64,000 bases of DNA from assembly GCF_030056795.1 (NCBI RefSeq), contig NZ_JASHKQ010000001.1, forward strand, positions 1,984,001-2,048,000, given 5' to 3'. The notes below the pieces were generated by a model, which was not told the origin of the DNA, did no database searches, and was given only the letters and a program-made list of their open reading frames with translations. The DNA comes from Rhodococcus sp. IEGM 1381 (GTDB lineage: Bacteria > Actinomycetota > Actinomycetes > Mycobacteriales > Mycobacteriaceae). Of the stretch, positions 27,066 to 35,688 are shown piece by piece. The number at the start of each line of letters is the position of its first letter. Position 1 is the stretch's first letter. The translations under genes were made by a program, and so were the position numbers.

Positions 27066-28784
27066 ATGACGCTCAATCCCGCAGGCGAGACAGTCGCGAC
27101 CGGAATCCCGGGCACGCTCGCCGAAAACATGACGATGGCCGAGCAGCACGACTGGCATCGGTCGTTCCTGCGGCGGCACCCGGTCAGTCGACGAAATTTC
27201 CTGGTGGGAGCGGCCGCGACGGCTGCCGCGGTAGGCGTCGGGAATTCGGTGTTCGCTCGCACTGCCTATGCGCAGGACGCCCCGCTGGCCGTGGCCGGAC
27301 GGCACATGGGATTCGGAAACGACCCGGCGACGCAGCTGCGGTTCTCCGCTCAACTCTCGCGTAACCCGGGTCTCACCGGCGTCTTTCTCGACCACGGCCC
27401 CACACCGGCACTGGGCGCGACGACGTCCGCCGAGGTGCGCAACCTGATCAGCCAGGTGCCGCAGACCGACGGTGGGATTCTCTCGGCCGAGCAGTACTAC
27501 GTGCACGTACCCGTCGACAATCTGACGCCCAAGCTGCCGCACTACTACCGCTGGCGCACCGCCGACGGCTTCGTCAGCGACATCCGGAGCGCGTCTCCGG
27601 CGCTGCCGACCGGTCGTATCGCTCCGTTCCGGTTCACAATGATGGGTGATCAGGGCGTCGACGAAACCCCATCGCAGCCGGCGGGTCTGGTGGCCGGAGA
27701 CTACGACGACCTGTACTACAAGGCGGACAACGAACCATCGGTCAAGCACGCGCGCAACATCAATCGCGCGATCGAGGCCTCGCGTCCGGACTTCCATATC
27801 CTGGCCGGCGACATCGCGTACGCCGACCCATCCGGTGCCGGACTTCCTCCCCAGTTCGCGAAGCACGGACAGACACCGCCGAAGGGGTTCGACAAGTTCA
27901 ACCCCTTCGTCTGGGACGGCTACTTTCAGGCGATCGAGGCGAGCGCGTCCACCGCTCCGTGGTTGTTTGCCACCGGCAATCACGACATGGAGGCGCTGTA
28001 CAGCCCCGACGGCTACGGCGGCCACGCCGCGCGGCTCGATCAGCCGACCACCGGGCCCAAGGGATGTCCGTCGGCCTACTCGTTCGTCTACGGCAACACC
28101 GCCGTTCTCTCGCTCGACGCGAACGACGTGAGCTACGAGATCAAGGCCAACACCGGGTACAGCGGGGGAGCCCAGAACACCTGGGTGGAGCAGACTCTCG
28201 CGAAGTATCGGGCAGATCCGAACATCGACTTCATCGTCTGCTTCTTCCATCACTGCGCGTATTCGACGACGTCCACCCACGCGAGCGACGGTGGCGTGCG
28301 CGACGCCTGGGTTTCGCTGTTCGACAAATACGAGGTGGATGTGGTGCTCCAGGCTCACAATCACGTCTTCGAGCGCACCGATCCCATCCGTGGCAACCGC
28401 GCGACGCGGGTCGCTGGAGACAATGCGACCGTCAGTGGAAAGACCGACGGCACCGTGTATTACACCGTCGGCGGAGGCGGTCGTCCCAGGTACACGTTCC
28501 AGGACGGCGAAGGCGTCAGCTACCGAGGCAACGAGTTACCCGACACGGCAGTTCCGAACAGCTATGTATGGGCACCGGACGGCACCAAGTCGGCCGAGTC
28601 CATCACCTGGTCTCGGGTGCGATTCCTCAACTACTCGTTCGTCAGAGTCGATGTGGTGCCGGGTATTCCGGGCATCAAGGCCAGCACGATGACCATCGGT
28701 GCCATCGACGAATACGGCAACGAGTTCGATCGGCTGACGTTCGAGCGAGACATCCCGGTGGGTCCGATATTCGGCTCGTCCTAG
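27066..28784 (+). CDS. Tat-exported purple acid phosphatase-like metallophosphoesterase
   Basis: 572 residues from ATG 27066; ATG 27129 would give a shorter leader and is also plausible. A twin-arginine signal (SRRNFLVGAAATAAAVGVG) with an AYAQDA-like cleavage site directs export folded, presumably with metals. An N-terminal fibronectin-like domain is followed by the dinuclear-metal phosphoesterase motifs: MMGDQG, LAGDIAYAD, ATGNHDME, FFHHCAYS and QAHNHVFERT. This matches mycobacterial Rv2577-type purple acid phosphatases. Likely scavenges phosphate from organic phosphomonoesters outside the membrane. It converges on corA with a type B element between. Confidence 0.88.
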   Translation: MTLNPAGETVATGIPGTLAENMTMAEQHDWHRSFLRRHPVSRRNFLVGAAATAAAVGVGNSVFARTAYAQDAPLAVAGRHMGFGNDPATQLRFSAQLSRNPGLTGVFLDHGPTPALGATTSAEVRNLISQVPQTDGGILSAEQYYVHVPVDNLTPKLPHYYRWRTADGFVSDIRSASPALPTGRIAPFRFTMMGDQGVDETPSQPAGLVAGDYDDLYYKADNEPSVKHARNINRAIEASRPDFHILAGDIAYADPSGAGLPPQFAKHGQTPPKGFDKFNPFVWDGYFQAIEASASTAPWLFATGNHDMEALYSPDGYGGHAARLDQPTTGPKGCPSAYSFVYGNTAVLSLDANDVSYEIKANTGYSGGAQNTWVEQTLAKYRADPNIDFIVCFFHHCAYSTTSTHASDGGVRDAWVSLFDKYEVDVVLQAHNHVFERTDPIRGNRATRVAGDNATVSGKTDGTVYYTVGGGGRPRYTFQDGEGVSYRGNELPDTAVPNSYVWAPDGTKSAESITWSRVRFLNYSFVRVDVVPGIPGIKASTMTIGAIDEYGNEFDRLTFERDIPVGPIFGSS

Positions 28785-28789
28785 GTCCC

Positions 28790-28850
28790 CATGTGCATGG
28801 AACTTCGACCCCTGCTACGAAGTTCCATGCACATGCGGCGAAGCCGCTCT
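28790..28850. repeat. Type B hairpin element, copy 1 (phosphatase/corA junction)
   Basis: Perfect 18-bp inverted repeat (28790-28807 with 28818-28835, 10-base loop), followed by a conserved 15-base flank that abuts the corA stop. Read on the minus strand, the first 21 bases are identical to 62324-62344 and the arm and asymmetric loop (TAGCAGGGGT versus TAGTGGGGGT) are conserved. Both copies lie between convergent genes; probable bidirectional terminator of a dispersed family. Confidence 0.85.
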
Positions 28851-29865
28851 ACAACCACTTCTGGCGTTTGAACACCACATACAGTGCGCTGGAACAGATC
28901 ACCATGGCAACCAGTGCGAGTGGGTAGCCGAACTGCCATTTCAACTCGGGCATGTCGTCGAAGTTCATGCCGTAGATGGCGGCGATGAGCGAGGGCGCGA
29001 AAAGTATTGCGCCCCATGATGAAATACGCTTGACCTGTTCGTTCTGTTCTAGGCTGACCTGGGTCATGTTGCGCATTTCTTCGTTCTGCTGCTGCGCCAC
29101 CATGGTGGAGTGCACGGTCATCGCGTTCTGCAGATTGGACCGGAACGCCTCGATGCGGTCCGAGATACGGATCGCGTGGTCCAGCACGTCGCGAAGATTT
29201 CGCTGCAATTCGACGTCGACGTGATACTTGTCCGACCCACGCTTGAGCGATTCGATCATATCGACCAAAGGCTTGGCAGCACGATCGAATTCGGATACCT
29301 CACGCAACAGCGAATAGATTCGGCGCGACACGCTCGGATCGCCGGTGAACAGTTGATCCTCGATCTCGTCGATGTCGGTTTGCAAGCCCTTGATGACGGG
29401 AACGTATTCGTCGACGACTTGGTCGAGGATGCCGTACAGGATCGCTTCGGGCCCCAGTCCGAGCAGTTCGGGAGATTCCTCGAGCCGGTGCCGCACCTTG
29501 CCGAGTTCGGGCGATTCGGCGTGGCGAATGGTGACCACGAAATCTGCGCCGAGAAAAATGTGCAATTCGCCGAATTCGACCTTTTCGGTCTCGTCGATGT
29601 ATCTGGCGGGGCGTAGTACGACGAAGAGCTGCTCGGCATAGCGTTCGAGCTTCGGCCGTTGATGGGCCGCAATGGCGTCCTCGACGGCCAGTCGATGCAG
29701 CCCGAATTCGGTTGCTACAGCGTTGATTTCGCTGAGCTCGGGTCGGTAGAGGCCAATCCATGCCATTCCGTGGCGATCTCGCATGCACTCGAAAGTGATA
29801 TCGAGGCTTTCGGGATTCGCGGTTCGCTTCCCCTCGACGTAGACGGCGTTGTCGACGATCGGCAC
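28849..29865 (-). CDS. corA: CorA family magnesium/cobalt transporter
   Basis: 338 residues from GTG 29865, with GAGGTG upstream. A large cytoplasmic N-terminal domain with long helices (about 1-275) is followed by two transmembrane helices; the signature YGMNF lies at the end of the first (about residue 300), and the C-terminal tail is basic (KRQKWL). It forms a pentameric Mg2+ channel. The gene stands alone, convergent to the phosphatase. No M-box riboswitch was seen in the leader. Confidence 0.93.
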   Translation of the reverse strand: MPIVDNAVYVEGKRTANPESLDITFECMRDRHGMAWIGLYRPELSEINAVATEFGLHRLAVEDAIAAHQRPKLERYAEQLFVVLRPARYIDETEKVEFGELHIFLGADFVVTIRHAESPELGKVRHRLEESPELLGLGPEAILYGILDQVVDEYVPVIKGLQTDIDEIEDQLFTGDPSVSRRIYSLLREVSEFDRAAKPLVDMIESLKRGSDKYHVDVELQRNLRDVLDHAIRISDRIEAFRSNLQNAMTVHSTMVAQQQNEEMRNMTQVSLEQNEQVKRISSWGAILFAPSLIAAIYGMNFDDMPELKWQFGYPLALVAMVICSSALYVVFKRQKWL

Positions 29866-30015
29866 TTCGGGTCACCTCGGTTCGAGAAACAGATGTGCCG
29901 GACGGCACCAGATCGAGACTATCGCCTGAAACAACGTGGCGGCGCAGCAGCAAGTGCATGTCACGCACGTGCCCTGGAGCAGCGGCTGCTCGACGTCGAT
30001 CCTGTTGCGGTCGAG

Positions 30016-30297
30016 CTAGCCGTTGCCGACGATCACCAGAATGGACGCGTTTTCGCTGACCTTGGTTCCGGCCTGGAAATTCGTTCCGATCACGGTGGCG
30101 TCGGTGCGGTCGTAGTCGGTGGTGACGTCGGTGAAACCGGCGTCCGAGAGCGCCTGCAGGGCGTCCGATTCCGAGCTGCCCGCGACAGCAGGAATCGTGG
30201 CCCGATCCGGCGCGGCCTGGGCGATGGCGCTGCCACCGAGCGAGAGGGCACCGGCTACGGCGATCGTGGCGATGGTCTTCTTGAATCCGATACGCAT
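30016..30297 (-). CDS. Small secreted PASTA-like protein
   Basis: 93 residues from ATG 30297 with AGGAG seven bases upstream. A Sec signal peptide (about 1-29, cleavage after AQA) precedes one PASTA-like unit: IPAVAGSSESDALQALSDAGFTDV...DATVIGTNFQAGTKVSENASILVIVG. PASTA units normally occur in tandem on PknB kinases and PBPs and bind peptidoglycan; a free single secreted unit occurs widely in actinobacteria with no assigned role. It lies between corA and the divergent TRIC gene. Confidence 0.82.
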   Translation of the reverse strand: MRIGFKKTIATIAVAGALSLGGSAIAQAAPDRATIPAVAGSSESDALQALSDAGFTDVTTDYDRTDATVIGTNFQAGTKVSENASILVIVGNG

Positions 30298-30411
30298 GAT
30301 GTTCTCCTCGGTGAGGCGGAATCGCTGATGACACGACCCTGCTCGCCGATGCTGAGTCGAGCCTCGGATGTTGCTGTGAACCTGCTGTCAGTCCCGTGAC
30401 ATGCTGATCCG

Positions 30412-31026
30412 ATGCTTCTCGACCTCCTCGGCTACATCGGTATCGCAGTCTTCGCGGCGTCGGGTGCTCTGGTCGGAGTGCACCGCCGGTTGGATCTGTT
30501 CGGGGTCTGCGTCGTCGGCATCACGACGGGCATCGGCGGTGGGATCATTCGTGATCTGCTTCTCGGAATCCACCCTCCGACGTCGTTGGACACGTGGCCG
30601 AACATCACCGTCGGCTTCTGTGCGTCGCTGGCCGTCTTCGGTGCTCATCGACAGATGGGCAAGGTGCGACGCGGCGTTCTCGTGCTCGACGCGTTCGGGA
30701 TGGGACTGTTCGCGTCGACCGGTGCGACGATCGCGTTGGCGTCCGGCGGGAGCGCCCTGTCAGGAGCTCTCATCGGCACCACGACGGCGGTGGCCGGCGG
30801 CGTGATCCGAGACGTGCTGGTCAACGAAGTACCCCTTTTGCTACATCGAGACCTGTATGCCCTGCCGGCGTTGCTCGGCGCGTCGACCGTCGTGTTGGCC
30901 GATGTTCTGGCACTGCCGGAGAACGTGGGACTCGTGGTGGGAACAGTGCTCGCGACGGGGTTGCGTCTGCTTGCGCTGTGGCGGAAGTGGAACCTTCCGC
31001 TCGCACGGAACCTTCCCGTGCCCTAG
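30412..31026 (+). CDS. TRIC-type cation channel family protein (UPF0126)
   Basis: 204 residues from ATG 30412. Seven hydrophobic segments arranged as two three-helix repeats plus one; each repeat carries the family motif ([14 protein letters not shown] near 43 and [14 protein letters not shown] near 122). Bacterial TRIC proteins are trimeric potassium-permeable channels. Immediately downstream lies the mprA promoter with MprA-type repeats, so this gene is probably independent of mprAB. Confidence 0.9.
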   Translation: MLLDLLGYIGIAVFAASGALVGVHRRLDLFGVCVVGITTGIGGGIIRDLLLGIHPPTSLDTWPNITVGFCASLAVFGAHRQMGKVRRGVLVLDAFGMGLFASTGATIALASGGSALSGALIGTTTAVAGGVIRDVLVNEVPLLLHRDLYALPALLGASTVVLADVLALPENVGLVVGTVLATGLRLLALWRKWNLPLARNLPVP

Positions 31027-31042
31027 GTGGAGTAGGTACCCC

Positions 31043-31059
31043 TCTCAGACAGATCTCAG
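31043..31059 (+). promoter_or_regulatory. MprA box upstream of mprA
   Basis: Direct repeat TCTCAG (31043-31048) and TCTCAG (31054-31059) with 5-base spacing, 22 bases before mprA. It has the same repeat and spacing as the site before pepD (33246-33262). MprA of M. tuberculosis binds loosely conserved direct repeats of this kind and activates its own operon, so autoregulation is likely. Confidence 0.8.
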
Positions 31060-31081
31060 TCGACCAGGACAAACTGTACGA

Positions 31082-31768
31082 ATGCGGATATTGGTGGTCG
31101 ACGACGATCGAGCGGTGCGTGAGTCGTTGCGCAGGTCGCTGACGTTCAACGGTTACACCGTGGACCTGGCGGTCGACGGGCTCGACGCGCTCGAGCAGGT
31201 AGCGGCGGGGCGGCCGGATGCGTTGGTACTCGACGTGATGATGCCTCGGCTCGACGGCCTCGAAGTGTGCAGGCGTTTGCGCAGCGTGGGCGACGACCTG
31301 CCGATTCTCGTGCTGACGGCTCGGGATTCTGTGTCCGAGCGCGTCGCCGGTCTCGATGCGGGTGCCGACGATTACCTGCCGAAGCCGTTCGCGCTCGAAG
31401 AACTACTGGCCCGGCTGCGGGCATTGCTACGGCGCACCGCGATGGAGGCGGGCATCGACTCGGAGACCATGACGTTCGCGGACCTGTCGATGGACCCGGT
31501 CACCCGGGAGGTCTCGCGTGCCGAACGCTCCATCAGCCTCACCCGAACCGAATTCTCGTTGCTCGAGATGCTGATGGCCAATCCGCGTCGAGTCCTCACC
31601 AGAAGTCGAATCCTCGAAGAAGTCTGGGGCTACGACTTCCCGACGTCGGGCAACGCGCTCGAGGTGTATGTCGGGTACCTGCGACGCAAGACCGAGGCGG
31701 AGGGGGAGTCGCGGCTGATCCACACCGTTCGCGGTGTCGGGTACGTCCTACGCGAAACGCCCCCGTGA
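31082..31768 (+). CDS. mprA: Two-component response regulator MprA
   Basis: 228 residues from ATG 31082 ([18 protein letters not shown]). Receiver domain with D8/D9 acidic pocket, phospho-acceptor Asp51 ([12 protein letters not shown]) and conserved LPKPF lysine; an OmpR/PhoB winged-helix DNA-binding domain follows from about 130 ([22 protein letters not shown] ... [11 protein letters not shown] ... [12 protein letters not shown]). In mycobacteria MprAB responds to envelope stress and controls sigB, sigE and pepD. The stop overlaps the mprB ATG by one base (TGATG). Confidence 0.95.
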   Translation: MRILVVDDDRAVRESLRRSLTFNGYTVDLAVDGLDALEQVAAGRPDALVLDVMMPRLDGLEVCRRLRSVGDDLPILVLTARDSVSERVAGLDAGADDYLPKPFALEELLARLRALLRRTAMEAGIDSETMTFADLSMDPVTREVSRAERSISLTRTEFSLLEMLMANPRRVLTRSRILEEVWGYDFPTSGNALEVYVGYLRRKTEAEGESRLIHTVRGVGYVLRETPP

Positions 31769-33237
31769 TGGTCGCTCCGTTCGGACGTAAGACGGCCGAC
31801 GTCGGCGGAAGCTCGCCTACCGCGACGAGACCTCCTGCAGCGATGCGGCCGCCGACTCCGCTGACTCGGTCGGTGTCGTTGCGCTGGCGGGTGACGCTGC
31901 TGGCCGCCTCGGTCGTCGCAATCGCGGTGGCGGTCATGGCCATTGCCGCGTACACCGTTGTCTCACGAGCACTGTACGGCGATGTGGACACGCAATTGCG
32001 TTCTCGTGCATCAGCATTGGCAGAGTCGACCCTTGTTTCCTATGATCCACGGTTCGTCGCCGGTGCCACGTTGTACAGCACCGACGTGAGCGTGGCGTTG
32101 ATCTATCCGGACATGTCGAGCTACAACCCACCCGGGCCCAAGGTCCCGATCGGCGACGCCGAACTCGCCGTGGTGCGCGGAGATCAGGAATCGTCGCTGC
32201 GGACGCTCGATGATCAGCGAGTGTTGGCCATCCGCACCAAGGACGGCAGCACACTCGTAGTCGCACAGCGGCTGTTGCCCACCGGAGAAGTACTCGATCG
32301 ACTGGCGTGGGTCCTGTTGATCGTCGGTGGCTTCGGAGTGGTGTTGGCTGCCGGAGCAGGCATGGCTGTGGGCCGCACCGGTTTACGGCCGATTGCTCGA
32401 TTGACAGCCGCGGCCGAACGAGTGGCGCGTACCGATGATCTGACGCCGATCCCGGTGACCGGTGACGACGAATTGGCTCGGCTGACAGAGAGTTTCAACA
32501 CCATGCTCCGTGCACTCGCCGAATCTCGGGGCAGGCAGAGCAGATTGGTCGCCGACGCAGGCCACGAACTTCGGACCCCGTTGACATCGCTTCGGACCAA
32601 CATGGAGTTGCTCATCGCGGCCGGTCGCCCCGGTGCGCCATCAATTCCGGACGACGACATGGCCGAATTGCGAACCGACGTGGTGGCGCAGATTCAAGAA
32701 CTGTCAACGCTGGTAGGAGATCTGGTCGATCTGGCGCGTGAGGACGCACCGGAGACAGTGTTCGAGCGTGTCGACCTGGCCGATGCCGTCGAACGGAGCC
32801 TCGAACGAGCACGCCGACGCCGCAACGAAATCGACTTCGACGCAACGCTGATGCCGTGGTTCGTCTACGGCGACCAGGCGGGACTGTCGCGGGCAGTGCT
32901 GAACGTGCTCGACAACGCGGCGAAATGGAGTCCGAGCGGCGGCGAGGTGCGAATCGCCATGCGGCAGATCGGTGATGGTCTACTCGAGTTGACGGTGGAC
33001 GACGCGGGCCCGGGTATCCCCGAGGAAGATCGGGAGCTGGTGTTCGAGCGCTTCTACCGCTCCACGGCGTCGCGTTCGATGCCCGGAAGTGGCCTGGGTC
33101 TTGCCATCGTGCGACAGGTGGTCGTCAAGCACGGCGGCACCATCGGGGTCGAGGTATCCGAACGCGGCGGTGCGCTCATTCGGATCGTGCTGCCGGGCGA
33201 GAGTGCCACGGATCCCCGCACACTCTCGGCAAACTGA
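31768..33237 (+). CDS. mprB: Sensor histidine kinase MprB
   Basis: 489 residues from ATG 31768. Two transmembrane helices (about 42-66 and 180-202) flank an extracytoplasmic sensor domain of about 110 residues; then HAMP (about 203-258), dimerisation domain with His266 (DAGHELRTPLTSLRTNMELL), and the ATPase domain with N-box (LNVLDNAAKWSP), G1 (DDAGPGIP) and G2 (GSGLGLAIVRQVV). It phosphorylates MprA. In M. tuberculosis the periplasmic domain is held by DnaK and senses misfolded protein. Operonic with mprA. Confidence 0.95.
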   Translation: MVAPFGRKTADVGGSSPTATRPPAAMRPPTPLTRSVSLRWRVTLLAASVVAIAVAVMAIAAYTVVSRALYGDVDTQLRSRASALAESTLVSYDPRFVAGATLYSTDVSVALIYPDMSSYNPPGPKVPIGDAELAVVRGDQESSLRTLDDQRVLAIRTKDGSTLVVAQRLLPTGEVLDRLAWVLLIVGGFGVVLAAGAGMAVGRTGLRPIARLTAAAERVARTDDLTPIPVTGDDELARLTESFNTMLRALAESRGRQSRLVADAGHELRTPLTSLRTNMELLIAAGRPGAPSIPDDDMAELRTDVVAQIQELSTLVGDLVDLAREDAPETVFERVDLADAVERSLERARRRRNEIDFDATLMPWFVYGDQAGLSRAVLNVLDNAAKWSPSGGEVRIAMRQIGDGLLELTVDDAGPGIPEEDRELVFERFYRSTASRSMPGSGLGLAIVRQVVVKHGGTIGVEVSERGGALIRIVLPGESATDPRTLSAN

Positions 33238-33245
33238 TAGCCGGA

Positions 33246-33262
33246 TCTCAGCGCGCTCTCAG
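33246..33262 (+). promoter_or_regulatory. MprA box upstream of pepD
   Basis: Direct repeat TCTCAG (33246-33251) and TCTCAG (33257-33262), 5-base spacer, 71 bases upstream of the pepD start and just after the mprB stop. Same arrangement as before mprA, indicating that pepD has an MprA-dependent promoter besides readthrough. Confidence 0.8.
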
Positions 33263-33332
33263 TACCGCCCTGCACAGTGAGTAGCAAGAAGGCGGGCGGA
33301 CCTCTGGGTCCCTACTGAAGGAAGCAGCAACG

Positions 33333-34892
33333 ATGAGTGACGACCGTAACGAATCCGAACAGCCCGGACAGGGTGCCGGGTCCGAGCAGTATCCGGCAAA
33401 CCGGGCTTCGGGCGGCGACGAGCAGAACTACTCGGCCCAGCAGCATCCGACTCAGCAGAATCCGGCTCAGCAGGATTCCACTCAGCAGCACCCGACGCAG
33501 CAGTTCCCGTCCCAGCAGACTCAACCCCACAACGCAGGGTCGCAACCGCCACAGCAGGGTTACCCGCAGCAGTACGCCGGCTACGGGCAGGGGGCCTACC
33601 AGCCCGGCTACGGGCCGTACGGCCAGCAAGGTCATCCCCAGGCGTCCACGCAGGCCCACGCTCAGCCGCAGCACGTTGCACCGCAGTCGAATTCGGCGCA
33701 GGGTGCTGTGAGGACCCGGCCCGGTCGCTCGGCGCTGGTGGCCGGAGCCATCGCGCTCGTTCTGGTCGGCGGAGGAATCGGCGGCGCGGTCGGCGCGATC
33801 GCGACCAACAACGCGAACAATAACGGTGGCGCAGTCAGCAATTCGTTGAACTCGACTGTCACAGCCGCGCAACCGGCCGCGAACTTCCCCGATGGCTCCG
33901 TTCAGGCCGTCGCGAACAAGGTTCTCCCGAGCGTGGTGCAGATTCAGGTCAAGGGTTCGCAGGAAGAGGGTGAGGGCTCGGGCGTCATCCTCAGCAGCGA
34001 CGGCTTGATCCTCACCAACAACCACGTTGCGACGGGCGCAGGAGCCAACGGCAAACTCACCGTTGCCTTCTCGGACGGCTCGGTGGCCGACGCCACGATC
34101 GTCGGTGCCGATTCGGTGTCGGACATGGCCGTCATCAAGGCCGAGGGCAAAACCAATCTGACGCCTATCGAACTCGGTTCGTCGTCGAATCTCGAAGTAG
34201 GACAGCAGGTTGTCGCGATCGGTTCACCGCTCGGCTTGGCGGGCACCGTCACCACCGGCATCGTGTCGTCACTCAACCGACCGGTGTCGACCTCCGGTGA
34301 GTCCGGCAATCAGAACTCGGTCATCGACGCCATCCAGACCGACGCTGCGATCAACCCGGGCAACTCCGGCGGTGCGCTAGTCAACACCGACGGCCAGCTG
34401 ATCGGTATCAACACCGCAATCGCCACACTCGGCGGTAGCGAGGGATCCGGTGCGCAGAGCGGCTCGATCGGGCTCGGGTTCGCAATACCGGTGGATCAGG
34501 CCAAGCGCATCGCCGACGAGTTGACCACCACCGGCAAGGCGACCCAGGCCATGATCGGGGTCCAGGTGCCGTCGCAGGACGACGCCAACGGTGCCACCGT
34601 CGTCGAGGCCACCGAGGGTGGCCCGGCGGCATCGGCAGGAATTCCCAAGGGTGCCGTGATCACCAAGCTCGACGACCGCATCATCTCGAGCGGCGACGCA
34701 TTGATCGCGGCGGTTCGCTCGCACGCTCCGGGAGACTCGGTCACCGTCACCTACACCGATGGTGGCAGTGAGAAGACGGCGACGGTGACGCTCGGAACCG
34801 CAGAGCCTGCCGCGGCTCAGCAGCAGCCTCAGACGCAGCAGCAGGAACAGCAATTGCCCTTCCAGGTTCCCTCCTTCCCGGGCGGTCGCTGA
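33333..34892 (+). CDS. pepD: Membrane-anchored HtrA-type serine protease PepD
   Basis: 519 residues from ATG 33333 with GAAGGAAG upstream. A long Gln/Pro-rich cytoplasmic tail (about 1-125) has imperfect xQQxP repeats and YGQ units; one transmembrane helix follows (about 134-157). The trypsin-like domain has the triad His231 (TNNHVA), Asp264 (SDMAVIK) and Ser345 (NPGNSGGALV). A single PDZ domain (about 400-485) and a Gln/Pro tail end the protein. Matches Rv0983, an MprAB-induced quality-control protease/chaperone of the envelope. An MprA box precedes it. The very long Gln-rich N-tail is the main oddity. Confidence 0.94.
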   Translation: MSDDRNESEQPGQGAGSEQYPANRASGGDEQNYSAQQHPTQQNPAQQDSTQQHPTQQFPSQQTQPHNAGSQPPQQGYPQQYAGYGQGAYQPGYGPYGQQGHPQASTQAHAQPQHVAPQSNSAQGAVRTRPGRSALVAGAIALVLVGGGIGGAVGAIATNNANNNGGAVSNSLNSTVTAAQPAANFPDGSVQAVANKVLPSVVQIQVKGSQEEGEGSGVILSSDGLILTNNHVATGAGANGKLTVAFSDGSVADATIVGADSVSDMAVIKAEGKTNLTPIELGSSSNLEVGQQVVAIGSPLGLAGTVTTGIVSSLNRPVSTSGESGNQNSVIDAIQTDAAINPGNSGGALVNTDGQLIGINTAIATLGGSEGSGAQSGSIGLGFAIPVDQAKRIADELTTTGKATQAMIGVQVPSQDDANGATVVEATEGGPAASAGIPKGAVITKLDDRIISSGDALIAAVRSHAPGDSVTVTYTDGGSEKTATVTLGTAEPAAAQQQPQTQQQEQQLPFQVPSFPGGR

Positions 34893-34981
34893 TGTTGCGG
34901 GAAGCGGGCAGACACGGGACGGTTGCAACGATTTATGCACAGCGTGAGCCGGGTGGAGGCCTTACTACTACGGTGAGCGGT

Positions 34982-35479
34982 ATGGAACTCGACGCACCAC
35001 TGGCAGGGCGCGCGTTGGTCGTCATCGTGGACGACCGGACTGCGCACAGCACCGAGAAGGATTCGACGGGACCTCTCGTCACCGAACTGTTGACCGAGGC
35101 AGGTTTTCTCGTCGACGGCGTTGTTGCAGTGACTGCCGACGAAGTAGACGTGCGAAACGCGCTCAATACAGCGGTGATCGGCGGTGTCGATCTGGTGGTA
35201 TCCATCGGCGGCACCGGCGTCTCGCCGCGAGATGTGACGCCCGATGTCACCGCTGAGGTACTCGATCGCGAGATCCCGGGCATCAGCGAGGCGCTGCGTT
35301 CGTCGGGTCTGGCAGCCGGCTCACTGGATGCGGGCCTGTCCAGAGGTTTGGTCGGCGTGTCCGGTAGCACCCTGGTGGTCAACCTGGCGTCCTCACGTGC
35401 TGCCATCCGCGACGGCATGGCCACACTGACGCCATTGGCGAGCCAGGTCATCGCCGAGCTGTCAGGGCTGGACGCGTAG
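34982..35479 (+). CDS. moaB2: MoaB/Mog family molybdopterin adenylyltransferase-like protein (MoaB2)
   Basis: 165 residues if starting at ATG 34982 (MELDAPLAGRALVVIVDD). An in-frame ATG at 34892 overlaps the pepD stop and would add 30 residues unlike the family; GTG 34973 is another option. The MPT-binding motif SIGGTGVSPRDVTPDV is intact and conserved LSRGLVGVSGSTLVVNLASS follows. MogA/MoaB proteins adenylylate molybdopterin, but the group linked to mprAB-pepD (Rv0984) may have a different role. Same strand as pepD, probably cotranscribed. Confidence 0.87.
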   Translation: MELDAPLAGRALVVIVDDRTAHSTEKDSTGPLVTELLTEAGFLVDGVVAVTADEVDVRNALNTAVIGGVDLVVSIGGTGVSPRDVTPDVTAEVLDREIPGISEALRSSGLAAGSLDAGLSRGLVGVSGSTLVVNLASSRAAIRDGMATLTPLASQVIAELSGLDA

Positions 35480-35487
35480 CGACACCG

Positions 35488-35688
35488 ATGAACGAGCCGA
35501 ACGACGATCGATCGGCCGAAGACCAAGCGAGCCGGGCCCGAGCAGAACGGGCCCGGCTCGCTCGCATCTTCGGCGAAGTACTCCCCGATACGACTGGGGA
35601 CGAGCGAAACGACGGCCCGGATGCGGACTCGAGCGGTTCGCAGTCGGACGAATGGTTGAAGCAGCAGCGACCACCTCATTACTTTTGA
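35488..35688 (+). CDS. Small conserved acidic protein
   Basis: 66 residues from ATG 35488, eight bases after moaB2. A charged helix rich in Ala/Arg (SRARAERARLARIFGEVLPD), an Asp/Ser-rich linker and a conserved-looking C-terminus EWLKQQRPPHYF. Similar short proteins ending in W-L-x-x-x-R-P-P-H are found next to moaB2/mscL in mycobacteria and relatives as far as I recall. Cytoplasmic, function unknown. Confidence 0.65.
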   Translation: MNEPNDDRSAEDQASRARAERARLARIFGEVLPDTTGDERNDGPDADSSGSQSDEWLKQQRPPHYF

